A DNA stretch of 7,284 nucleotides from Bacilli bacterium (GTDB lineage Bacteria > Bacillota_I > Bacilli_A > RF39 > UBA660): the NCBI GenBank assembly GCA_024683115.1, contig JAIKYM010000110.1, positions 1 to 7,284 on the forward strand, in the 5' to 3' direction. Shown piece by piece: positions 1 to 5,896 of this stretch; position 1 is the first letter of the stretch; each line of letters starts with the position of its first letter. Under the pieces are notes generated by a model that had not been told where the DNA came from, searched no databases, and saw only the letters and a program-made list of their open reading frames with translations. Position numbers and translations under genes: made by a program.

Positions 1-25
1 ATAAACTAAAGAATAGGGTGATAGG

Positions 26-1255
26 ATGGAAGTACTAGTTATTGGTAAACCTACAATGAATATATATTTACCTTTACAAGAGTATCCTCAAGAAGGGGAA
101 GTATTTTTAATTAATGCTAAAAATGAATCAATTGGTGGAATAGGAACTGTATCAGCATGTTTATTTGCTAAATGGGGTATTAAACCTTATTTTACAGGTG
201 TACTTGGTAATGATGCATATGGTGAAAAGATCAGAAATGTTTTATCTGAATACAAAGTTAATTCTAAATTCTTAGAAACAAACTTTGAAAAGCCAACAAC
301 TACCAATTATTTTATATTAAATACTAAAACAGGAGCTGTAACAAAAATTCTTTACAATGATCCTGATGTTGAATTAACAAAGTTTAAATATGATTTTCAA
401 CCTGATTGGGCTATATTAGATGGAGTAGATACTGCAGGTGCTATGGCATTACTTAACAATGATCAAAGAGTAAGAACAGTATTCTATGCTAGAAGAGCGG
501 ATCAAAATACTATTACTTTAGCTAAGAAATCATCATATGTAATATGTACTCAATCATTTGTTGAAGCATATACTAAAACAGCTATTAGTGCTGATGAACA
601 AACACAAGAATATGTTGATATGTATCAAAAACTTGTAGACTTAGCTGGAAGTAATAATTATGTAGTTATATTAAAGAATAGAAAGATACTTTATTGTGAA
701 GCAAATAAAGTTAAAATGCTTCCTGAAATGAAGATTAATCATGCAGATGTTTCATCATTTGATTCAGTATTTACTGGTGCATTTACTTATGCAATGATGA
801 AAGGATTAGATATTGATGATGCAGTTAAGTTTGCTAATACAGCAGCAGCTATATCATTATCAAAGATAGGTGAAGAACCATCTATTCCAACACTTGATGA
901 AGCTCTTGATAATTCAGGGTTAAGAGATAAATTTGCAGCAGCTAAGGAAGTTACTGCAGCATCTGGACCTGCAACTAAACAAGAAGTTGAACAAGCTGTT
1001 CAAGTTGAAACTGCACCAGAGGCTCCACAACAACCTGTTGAAGCTACACCTCAAGTTGATCCATTTGCTCAACAACCGGTTCAAACTGAAACTCCAGTAG
1101 AAAACACCATACCTGTTGAACAACCTGTAACAACTCAACCAGTTGAAATGCCACAAGCAGTTGAGCCTGTAGCACAACCTGTACCTGTTGAGATGCCACA
1201 AGTACAAGCACAACCTCAAGTACCACCACATGAAGAAACTAATATATTTGGATAA
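26..1255 (+). CDS. PfkB/ribokinase-fold protein, probable pseudokinase, with long disordered C-terminal tail
   Basis: The protein has 409 residues. Residues 1-305 look like the PfkB/ribokinase sugar-kinase fold: an N-terminal strand (VLVIGKPTMN), a GG turn at 37-38 followed by a helix and VLGNDAYG, and a C-terminal FTGAF helix at 249-253. Key family positions are altered. The usual GGxxxN substrate Asn aligns with Val42, the N-terminal Asp with Asn12, and the DTxGAGD anion-hole/catalytic-base motif reads DVSSFDSV at 241-248, so the glycines are lost and the base Asp aligns with Ser247. Asp246, one residue away, could conceivably substitute. From about residue 310 the protein becomes a Pro/Gln/Val/Glu tail ending in NIFG. 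Translation starts at ATG 26 behind AGGGTGAT. The stop overlaps the next start, so it is the first visible gene of a unit with smr and obg. A working but divergent sugar kinase is the alternative; the fold call is firmer than the pseudokinase call. Confidence 0.75.
   Translation: MEVLVIGKPTMNIYLPLQEYPQEGEVFLINAKNESIGGIGTVSACLFAKWGIKPYFTGVLGNDAYGEKIRNVLSEYKVNSKFLETNFEKPTTTNYFILNTKTGAVTKILYNDPDVELTKFKYDFQPDWAILDGVDTAGAMALLNNDQRVRTVFYARRADQNTITLAKKSSYVICTQSFVEAYTKTAISADEQTQEYVDMYQKLVDLAGSNNYVVILKNRKILYCEANKVKMLPEMKINHADVSSFDSVFTGAFTYAMMKGLDIDDAVKFANTAAAISLSKIGEEPSIPTLDEALDNSGLRDKFAAAKEVTAASGPATKQEVEQAVQVETAPEAPQQPVEATPQVDPFAQQPVQTETPVENTIPVEQPVTTQPVEMPQAVEPVAQPVPVEMPQVQAQPQVPPHEETNIFG
953..1252 (+). 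repeat. Low-complexity Pro/Gln/Val/Glu tail region with a 15-residue internal repeat
   Basis: This is the DNA encoding residues 310-409 of the PfkB-like protein. After Lys318 there are 91 residues with no Lys, Arg, Trp, Tyr or Cys, about 18 prolines and 14 acidic residues, so it is expected to be unstructured. At DNA level GTTGAAATGCCACAAG (1142-1157) recurs as GTTGAGATGCCACAAG (1187-1202), 15 of 16 bases identical and exactly 45 bp apart, giving two VEMPQ units 15 residues apart. CAACCTGT occurs at 1031, 1121 and 1175. The in-frame period suggests growth by short duplications. The low complexity also produces long but meaningless open frames on the minus strand. Confidence 0.8.
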
Positions 1256-1518
1256 TGTTTAAACCAATAGATCCATTTTTAAAGATATTACCACAGTTAG
1301 ATGTCCATGGTTATACTGAGGACACCGTCATGACTGTGGTAAATGACTTTATAAGAGATAATTATAAATTAAAGAAGAAAAAGATATTAGTAATTCATGG
1401 AAATGGTCAACATATATTAAAAAATAAAATACATAAAGATTTAAAACACAATAAACTGGTATATAAGTATTACTTGTATAATTTGAACGTTGGGTGTACA
1501 ATAATTGAACTTATTTAA
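1255..1518 (+). CDS. Stand-alone Smr-domain protein
   Basis: This 87-residue protein is essentially one Smr (small MutS-related) domain. LDVHG at 15-19 matches the family's LDLHG motif, HGNGQHILK at 48-56 matches the HGxGxGxLR loop, and GCTIIEL at 80-86 matches the C-terminal GGATVVEL strand. Smr domains are nucleases or nucleic-acid-binding modules at the C-terminus of MutS2 and in proteins such as SmrB, which cleaves mRNA at collided ribosomes. Here no MutS-like part is present and only about 14 residues precede the motif. The start ATG overlaps the upstream stop (TAATG) and there is no good ribosome binding site, so translation is probably coupled to the PfkB-like gene. obg begins 12 bases after its stop. 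The Smr assignment is secure; substrate and ribosome role are inference. Confidence 0.85.
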   Translation: MFKPIDPFLKILPQLDVHGYTEDTVMTVVNDFIRDNYKLKKKKILVIHGNGQHILKNKIHKDLKHNKLVYKYYLYNLNVGCTIIELI

Positions 1519-1525
1519 GGAGGTG
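1517..1525 (+). promoter_or_regulatory. Strong ribosome binding site of obg
   Basis: AAGGAGGTG is a near-complete complement of the 16S rRNA 3' end. It lies five bases before the obg ATG and overlaps the last two bases of the smr stop codon. It is the strongest Shine-Dalgarno in the left unit, suggesting that obg is translated independently and at a higher rate than the coupled smr gene. Confidence 0.85.
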
Positions 1526-1530
1526 TTCTC

Positions 1531-2805
1531 ATGTTTGTAGATGAAGTAACTATTAAAATTGAAGCTGGAGACGGTGGAGATGGATGTACTTCTTTTCGTC
1601 GTGAAAAGTATGTACCTATGGGAGGACCAAATGGAGGTAACGGAGGACATGGAGCCAACGTTATATTTATAACTGATCAAGGATTAAAAACTTTAATTGA
1701 TTTAAAGATGATGAAACATGTTAAAGGTGATAAAGGTGTAAATGGTAAAGGACAAGATAGACATGGAGCAGATGCTGAAGATGTTTATATTAAAGTACCA
1801 TGTGGAACTACTATAACTGATGTTGAAACTGGAGAAGTATTAGCTGACTTAGTTCATAACAATGAACAATTTACTGTTGCTCATGGTGGACGTGGTGGAT
1901 TAGGTAATCACGCATTTGCTACTCATGAAAATACAGCACCTGAGTTTTCTGAATTAGGTGAACCTGGTGAAAAGCTAGTTGTTAAATGTGAACTAAAAGT
2001 TCTAGCTGATGTTGGATTAGTTGGAATGCCTTCAGTTGGTAAATCTACATTAATCAATTCAATATCAAATGCTAATGCTAAAGTAGGAGCTTATCATTTT
2101 ACAACATTAAGTCCTAACTTAGGTTATATTAAAGTACAAGGACATTATCCTTTTATTATGGCTGACCTTCCTGGATTAATTGAAGGTGCATCACAAGGTG
2201 TTGGCTTAGGAGATAAATTCTTAAGACATGCTATGCGTACTAAAGTTATTGCTCATGTAATAGACATGGGTTCAGAAGAGGGAAGAGACCCGATCGATGA
2301 TTTTAAAAAGATGGTTAATGAATTATCTTTATATGATATAAAATTAGTAGAAAAACCACATATAGTAATTGCTACTAAAATGGATTTAGATAATGCTGAA
2401 GAAAACTTAGCTAAGTTTAAAAAAGAATTTCCTAATGAAGAAGTATTCCCAATTATTGCTCCTTTAGATGAAGGATTGGATGCATTAATTGTTAGACTTG
2501 CTGAAATGGTTGAAAGTATTGGAGAAGTAACTTTATATAAAGATGAAATTAAATCATCACATGTATTATATAAATTTAAAAATGAAGCACCTTTTACCAT
2601 AACTAAAGAAGATGATGTATGGGTATTAAAAGGTAAAGAGATTGAAAAACTATTCTATATGACAAGATTCTCTGAACCAGAAGGTGTAGAAAGATTTGGA
2701 CGTAAGCTTAAAGGCATGGGCGTAGATAAAGCACTTGAAGAAGCCGGAGCACAACGTGGAGATGAAGTTCAAATAGTTGATTATATATTTGAATTCAAGA
2801 ATTAA
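1531..2805 (+). CDS. obg: Obg GTPase (50S ribosome assembly)
   Basis: This 424-residue protein has the complete three-domain Obg architecture. The glycine-rich Obg fold spans about 1-158 (GDGGDG at 13-18, PNGGNGGHG at 33-41). The G domain follows, with a P-loop GMPSVGKST at 165-173, switch I FTTLSPNLG with Thr192, DLPG at 212-215 and TKMD at 282-285. The C-terminal OCT domain covers roughly 345-424. Obg binds the 50S subunit late in assembly and links GTP/ppGpp levels to growth; it is essential in most bacteria tested. The G5 position is unusual: the common ISA reads IIA at 308-310, with Ile309 where Ser is typical. Length is normal for Bacillota. It is preceded by an ideal ribosome binding site and followed by a clear terminator, so it is the last gene of its unit. 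The usual rplU-rpmA neighbours are not directly upstream. Confidence 0.97.
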   Translation: MFVDEVTIKIEAGDGGDGCTSFRREKYVPMGGPNGGNGGHGANVIFITDQGLKTLIDLKMMKHVKGDKGVNGKGQDRHGADAEDVYIKVPCGTTITDVETGEVLADLVHNNEQFTVAHGGRGGLGNHAFATHENTAPEFSELGEPGEKLVVKCELKVLADVGLVGMPSVGKSTLINSISNANAKVGAYHFTTLSPNLGYIKVQGHYPFIMADLPGLIEGASQGVGLGDKFLRHAMRTKVIAHVIDMGSEEGRDPIDDFKKMVNELSLYDIKLVEKPHIVIATKMDLDNAEENLAKFKKEFPNEEVFPIIAPLDEGLDALIVRLAEMVESIGEVTLYKDEIKSSHVLYKFKNEAPFTITKEDDVWVLKGKEIEKLFYMTRFSEPEGVERFGRKLKGMGVDKALEEAGAQRGDEVQIVDYIFEFKN

Positions 2806-2816
2806 TAATTAAGGTA

Positions 2817-2843
2817 AAAAAGGTGTATAAAAAACACCTTTTT
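2817..2843 (+). terminator. Intrinsic terminator after obg
   Basis: The arms AAAAAGGTGT (2817-2826) and ACACCTTTTT (2834-2843) pair perfectly over ten base pairs around a seven-base loop. The descending arm ends in a T tract followed by further T-rich sequence. It begins 11 bases after the obg stop and separates the obg unit from helD. Confidence 0.9.
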
Positions 2844-2844
2844 G

Positions 2845-2874
2845 TTGTTTATATTACGTTATATATATTATAAT
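2845..2874 (+). promoter_or_regulatory. Promoter of helD (sigma-A type)
   Basis: A perfect TATAAT lies at 2869-2874. A weak -35, TTGTTT at 2845-2850, sits 18 bases upstream and directly abuts the obg terminator. Transcription would start near 2881, giving a leader of only about 17 bases. Support comes from the perfect -10, the position after a terminator and the absence of any other promoter in the gap. The -35 is low confidence. Confidence 0.65.
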
Positions 2875-2884
2875 TTAAATGTTT

Positions 2885-2889
2885 AGGAG
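2885..2889 (+). promoter_or_regulatory. Ribosome binding site that sets the helD start
   Basis: AGGAG lies eight bases before ATG 2898. The longer in-frame GTG at 2889 begins inside this motif and so cannot be served by it, which makes ATG 2898 the preferred start. Confidence 0.8.
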
Positions 2890-2897
2890 TGCTTTAT

Positions 2898-4898
2898 ATG
2901 GAACTTACAAAAGAAGATTTAAAACAAGAAAAAACTAAATTGAAAGAAACAGTTGCTGAAATAGATAATCAACTTGAAAATGCTGGTTCAGATATCTTTA
3001 AAGATAAAGATAACTTAAAAGAGTTTCAAGATTATATCTGGGGTAATAAAACTGATTTCGATGAAGAAGAATTAAATCAATTATTATATGATAATGATCT
3101 TAAGGTACAAGTAATAGATGATAAAACTGCTAAGTTTAAAAGATTAAAAAAGATTAGAAATAATCCTTACTTTGGATCGTTTGTATTTAATAAAGAAAAG
3201 ATTTATGTTGGTATTACATCTGTTAAACATGATTTAGATTATCTTGTATGCGACTGGAGAGCACCTATTTCATCAATGTTCTATGATTTTGGTGTAGGTA
3301 AAGCAGAATATAAAACTCCAGATGGAAAAGAATCTGGTGAAATAACTCAAAAGAGACAATATACAATAGAAGATGCTGAATTGAAGCATGTATTTGATAC
3401 TAATTTAAATATTGATGATGACATGTTACAAGATGTATTAGCATCTAATTCATCAGATAAAATGAAGAATATTGTTAATACAATTCAACAAGAACAAAAC
3501 CAAGTTATTAGAAATAATACTGATTCTAATATTATTGTTCAAGGTATTGCTGGTTCTGGTAAGACATCTGTTGCATTACATAGAATAGCTTTCTTACTTT
3601 ATAAATTAGAATATTTAACGTCTGGTAATGTTTTAGTATTCTCACCAAACAACGTATTTACTGAATATATTTCTAACGTATTACCTGATTTAGGTGAAGA
3701 TAATACTATGCAAACAACATTCCATCAATTTGCACGTTCATTTATTAGTGAATATGATGGAGTAGAACCATATTCTACATTTGTTGAAAGATACTACAAA
3801 GGTATAAAGCAAGATAATGATATTATTAAATTTAAATTATCTGTTAATATGAAAGAACTAGTAGAAAAGTTTGTTGCTTTCTTCTCTAAAGCAGCAGAGT
3901 TCACTGGTGACTTTGAATATAAACAAAAATTTGTTAGTAAAAAAGATCTAAATGATTTGTTACATGATAGATATGAGGATAGACCTCTTTTTGATAGATT
4001 TGATTTAATAGCAGAAAAAATTAATAATTCATATTTCCAAGGTAAAGATAAAGACTTCTTGCCAATTAGAAATAGAATATTTAAATTATCGAATATAAAA
4101 AGAGATTACAAAGTAGTTTATAAAGCATTGTTTAAATCTGTATTATTTCAAAGAGCGTATGGAAAAGATTTTGATTTAAAAGATTTAGTAGATAGATTAT
4201 CTACTGATACTATGCCTTATGAAGATGCAACACCTTTTATCTATTTAAAATGTTTACTAGAAGGTTATCCTTACCAAGTAGCTATGAGACAAGTAGTAAT
4301 AGATGAAGCACAAGATTATACGTATCTTCAATATTTTATAATTAATAAGATATTTAAAAATGCTAATTTCACAATCCTAGGTGATGTTAATCAAACGGTT
4401 AATCCATTTTATAAGTATGATAGTTTAAAAGTTTTAAATACTATATTTAAGAATGCATCTTACGTTGAATTAACTAAGACTTATAGATCGTCTCCTGAAA
4501 TTATTGAATACGCTAATTCAATACTTGGATTAAATCATGTATCTGCTATAAGAAGAACTATGCATTTACCTGTTTTAAAACATGACATAAAAGATCTACA
4601 ACATATAGGTAAAGATATTAAATACCTAAAAGATAAATATAGATCAGTTGCTATAATCACTAAATCTATAGATGAAGCTAATTTAATATATAATTCATTT
4701 AAAGATAAATATAAAAAGATTAGTGTAATAGATGCTAATACCAAAAAGTATTTTACTGAATTAGTAGTAACACCTGCATACTCAGCTAAAGGTTTAGAAT
4801 TTGATGCGTGTATTATAGTTAATAATTTTGAAAAAGATAAATATTTATTCTATGTTGCTGTAACAAGAGCTCAACATGAACTTATAATATATGAATAA
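2898..4898 (+). CDS. helD: HelD-type RNA polymerase-associated helicase (UvrD/Rep superfamily 1)
   Basis: This is a 666-residue superfamily 1 ATPase with HelD hallmarks. A charged N-terminal helix (about 4-35) is consistent with the coiled coil that HelD inserts in the RNAP secondary channel. It is followed by NPYFG at 89-93 and DWRAPI at 119-124, the family-specific segment absent from UvrD. Helicase motifs are intact: Walker A GIAGSGKTS at 216-224 (Lys222), FSPN just after it, DEAQD at 469-473, YRSSPE at 529-534 and VTRAQHE with Arg657 near the C-terminus. HelD releases RNA polymerase from DNA and nucleic acids and aids recycling using ATP. It is about 100 residues shorter than the roughly 775-residue B. 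subtilis protein, so an arm or insertion may be reduced. The gene is monocistronic by its own promoter, and no convincing terminator follows it. Assignment to HelD rather than UvrD/PcrA is strong because of the N-terminal segment. Confidence 0.92.
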   Translation: MELTKEDLKQEKTKLKETVAEIDNQLENAGSDIFKDKDNLKEFQDYIWGNKTDFDEEELNQLLYDNDLKVQVIDDKTAKFKRLKKIRNNPYFGSFVFNKEKIYVGITSVKHDLDYLVCDWRAPISSMFYDFGVGKAEYKTPDGKESGEITQKRQYTIEDAELKHVFDTNLNIDDDMLQDVLASNSSDKMKNIVNTIQQEQNQVIRNNTDSNIIVQGIAGSGKTSVALHRIAFLLYKLEYLTSGNVLVFSPNNVFTEYISNVLPDLGEDNTMQTTFHQFARSFISEYDGVEPYSTFVERYYKGIKQDNDIIKFKLSVNMKELVEKFVAFFSKAAEFTGDFEYKQKFVSKKDLNDLLHDRYEDRPLFDRFDLIAEKINNSYFQGKDKDFLPIRNRIFKLSNIKRDYKVVYKALFKSVLFQRAYGKDFDLKDLVDRLSTDTMPYEDATPFIYLKCLLEGYPYQVAMRQVVIDEAQDYTYLQYFIINKIFKNANFTILGDVNQTVNPFYKYDSLKVLNTIFKNASYVELTKTYRSSPEIIEYANSILGLNHVSAIRRTMHLPVLKHDIKDLQHIGKDIKYLKDKYRSVAIITKSIDEANLIYNSFKDKYKKISVIDANTKKYFTELVVTPAYSAKGLEFDACIIVNNFEKDKYLFYVAVTRAQHELIIYE

Positions 4899-4900
4899 TA

Positions 4901-4929
4901 TTGTATAAAAATGTATTATTTAGTATAAT
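4901..4929 (+). promoter_or_regulatory. Promoter of the yneF-yceD-rpmF unit
   Basis: TTGTAT (4901-4906) and a perfect TATAAT (4924-4929) are separated by 17 bases, the preferred sigma-A spacing. The predicted start near 4936 leaves about 15 bases before the yneF ATG, with the ribosome binding site almost at the 5' end. It begins two bases after the helD stop. Confidence 0.7.
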
Positions 4930-4950
4930 AATTGCACAAGGAGTGATAAG

Positions 4951-5160
4951 ATGTTACACGATATATTAATGATTGTTATTGGACTTATTCCTGGTTTAAT
5001 TATTGGATTCTTTGGTGCTAGAGCATTCATGAAGAGTTATTTAAAGAAGAATCCACCTATAAATGAACAAATGGTTACTGCATTAATGTCATCTATGGGT
5101 AGAAAACCAAACAGTAAGCAAGTTAAACAAGTTATGCAACAAATGAACCGTTATAGATAA
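4951..5160 (+). CDS. yneF: YneF family (UPF0154) small membrane protein
   Basis: This 69-residue protein has one N-terminal transmembrane segment (about residues 3-24, rich in Ile, Leu and Gly), then a basic stretch KSYLKKNPPINEQM and a short cytoplasmic helix MSSMGRKPNSKQVKQVMQQM. That arrangement, with the KNPPINE motif, is diagnostic of the UPF0154/YneF family found throughout Bacilli, whose function is unknown. AAGGAGTGAT (4938-4947) is a good ribosome binding site. It is the first gene of a unit with yceD and rpmF, a more ribosomal context than its name suggests. Identity is secure; any role in the membrane or in translation is not established. Confidence 0.92.
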   Translation: MLHDILMIVIGLIPGLIIGFFGARAFMKSYLKKNPPINEQMVTALMSSMGRKPNSKQVKQVMQQMNRYR

Positions 5161-5162
5161 TT

Positions 5163-5567
5163 ATGAAAGTAGATTTATTTAAATTAAATAATCTAGGTAA
5201 AGTCACATTAAATGATGAAGTAGTATTTGATAAAGAAATGTTTGGTACTATGGATATAATTGATATTAAAGATTCATTTATTGAAGGCGAATTATCTATA
5301 GATTACGATGATAATATAATAATTGAAGCAAATTTAAGAGGAACTTTTATTCTTAAAGATGCTTATACACTAGAGCCAATTGACTATCCATTTGAGTTAG
5401 AATTGGATGAAAATATCGGTAAATATGACGATTTTTATATTAAAAATAAAAATAGACTTGATATTTTACCATTTTTATGGGAAAATATTGTCTCGGAAGT
5501 ACCGATTAGGTGTACTAAAAGTGATAAAATGCCAGATCTAAAAGGGGATGGCTGGAGTCTAGAATAG
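5163..5567 (+). CDS. yceD: YceD family (DUF177) protein
   Basis: This is a 134-residue soluble, acidic protein. It follows the DUF177 pattern: an N-terminal strand-rich part with a GELSIDYDDNIIIEANLRGTF-like core, an acidic middle (PFELELDENIGKYDDF), and a C-terminal segment with Cys in IRCTKSDK followed by KGDGWSLE. In many bacteria YceD is encoded directly before L32, and the family is linked to 23S rRNA or large-subunit processing; the exact activity is unsettled. Its ATG is two bases after the yneF stop with no recognisable ribosome binding site, so translation is probably coupled to yneF. It is the only complete gene here ending in TAG. The assignment rests on the C-terminal motif plus the invariant rpmF neighbour. 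Confidence 0.85.
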   Translation: MKVDLFKLNNLGKVTLNDEVVFDKEMFGTMDIIDIKDSFIEGELSIDYDDNIIIEANLRGTFILKDAYTLEPIDYPFELELDENIGKYDDFYIKNKNRLDILPFLWENIVSEVPIRCTKSDKMPDLKGDGWSLE

Positions 5568-5590
5568 ACTTTTAAGAAAGGAGTATTTAT

Positions 5591-5782
5591 ATGGGAGCAC
5601 TTCCATTCAGAAGAATTTCTAAAACAAGAAAAAGATTAAGAAGAACACATATGAAGAAAGAATTACCTGGAATGACTACATGTCCTAAATGTGGTGCTGC
5701 GTTAAAACCACATAGAGCTTGTACTGAATGTGGAACTTACAAAGGTAAAGAAGTTATTAAAGTTCAAACTAATGAAGAATAA
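5591..5782 (+). CDS. rpmF: Large-subunit ribosomal protein bL32
   Basis: This 63-residue ribosomal protein has the canonical N-terminus [16 protein letters not shown], a basic extension that contacts 23S rRNA. A zinc ribbon follows, with two intact CxxC pairs (Cys31/Cys34 and Cys44/Cys47) and then GTYKGKEV. All four cysteines are kept, so this is the zinc-binding paralogue type rather than the cysteine-free form made under zinc starvation. The start region reads MGALPF where most homologues have M(A)VPF, one residue longer. AAAGGAG at 5577-5583 lies seven bases before the ATG. The gene closes the yneF-yceD-rpmF unit, with a terminator starting within three bases of its stop. Confidence 0.97.
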   Translation: MGALPFRRISKTRKRLRRTHMKKELPGMTTCPKCGAALKPHRACTECGTYKGKEVIKVQTNEE

Positions 5783-5784
5783 TT

Positions 5785-5811
5785 AATATACATGAATAGT
5801 GTATATTTTTT
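5785..5811 (+). terminator. Intrinsic terminator after rpmF
   Basis: AATATACA (5785-5792) pairs perfectly with TGTATATT (5800-5807) around a seven-base loop. A T-rich run follows on the + strand. The stem is eight base pairs but almost all A-T, so it is less stable than the obg terminator. Confidence 0.75.
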
Positions 5812-5819
5812 ATTTTTAT

Positions 5820-5857
5820 AAGGCTATATTGAAATAAGATATAGTCTTTATTTATTT
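5820..5857 (+). terminator. Second hairpin downstream of rpmF, probable back-up terminator
   Basis: AAGGCTATAT (5820-5829) pairs with ATATAGTCTT (5839-5848), ten pairs including one G-T, around a nine-base loop. The 3' side is TTATTTATTT, an interrupted T tract. Read on the minus strand it is followed by A-rich sequence, so it works only in the + direction. Its end abuts the promoter of the next unit, so an operator or attenuator role is possible but not indicated. Confidence 0.55.
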
Positions 5858-5875
5858 GCTTAATAATAGTATAAT
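5847..5875 (+). promoter_or_regulatory. Promoter of the envelope-gene unit
   Basis: A perfect TATAAT is at 5870-5875. The best -35 at 17 bases is TTTATT (5847-5852), which matches consensus poorly and overlaps the foot of the preceding hairpin. The -10 ends 21 bases before the next ATG, so the leader would be about 15 bases and start at or just before the ribosome binding site AGGAAGG (5882-5888). Confidence 0.55.
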
Positions 5876-5896
5876 TTTATTAGGAAGGTAGATAAT

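Noticed and set aside
920..1231. Two overlapping minus-strand open frames (103 and 61 codons) opposite the Pro/Gln tail
   Set aside because: They arise from the low-complexity repeats of the plus-strand gene. Their Leu/Arg/Cys/Trp-rich or Val/Leu/Gln-rich products have no domain character, and the plus-strand frame is well supported.
1441..1680. Minus-strand open frame of 79 codons across smr and obg
   Set aside because: It spans the junction of two confidently identified plus-strand genes and the Obg glycine-rich coding region; the product is Ser/Ile-rich without recognisable features.
2253..2600. Minus-strand open frame of 115 codons inside obg
   Set aside because: It lies wholly opposite the Obg G domain and early C-terminal part, with no promoter or recognisable domain.
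2889..2897. GTG start giving a three-residue longer HelD
   Set aside because: The GTG begins in the ribosome binding site AGGAG; ATG 2898 has correct spacing.
4535..4744. Minus-strand open frame of 69 codons inside helD
   Set aside because: It lies opposite the intact helicase C-terminal domain, and its hydrophobic look follows from complementing Lys/Asp-rich codons.
4894..4920. AATAATA/TATTATT inverted repeat after helD as a terminator
   Set aside because: Seven pairs of A-T only, a 13-base loop and no T tract; it overlaps the -35 region of the yneF promoter, so it is better explained by AT-rich promoter DNA.
5783..5896. Riboswitch or L32-type leader in the longest intergenic gap
   Set aside because: Only two simple hairpins and a promoter are seen. 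The predicted leader after the -10 is about 15 bases, too short for a riboswitch, and no T-box or other known element was recognised.
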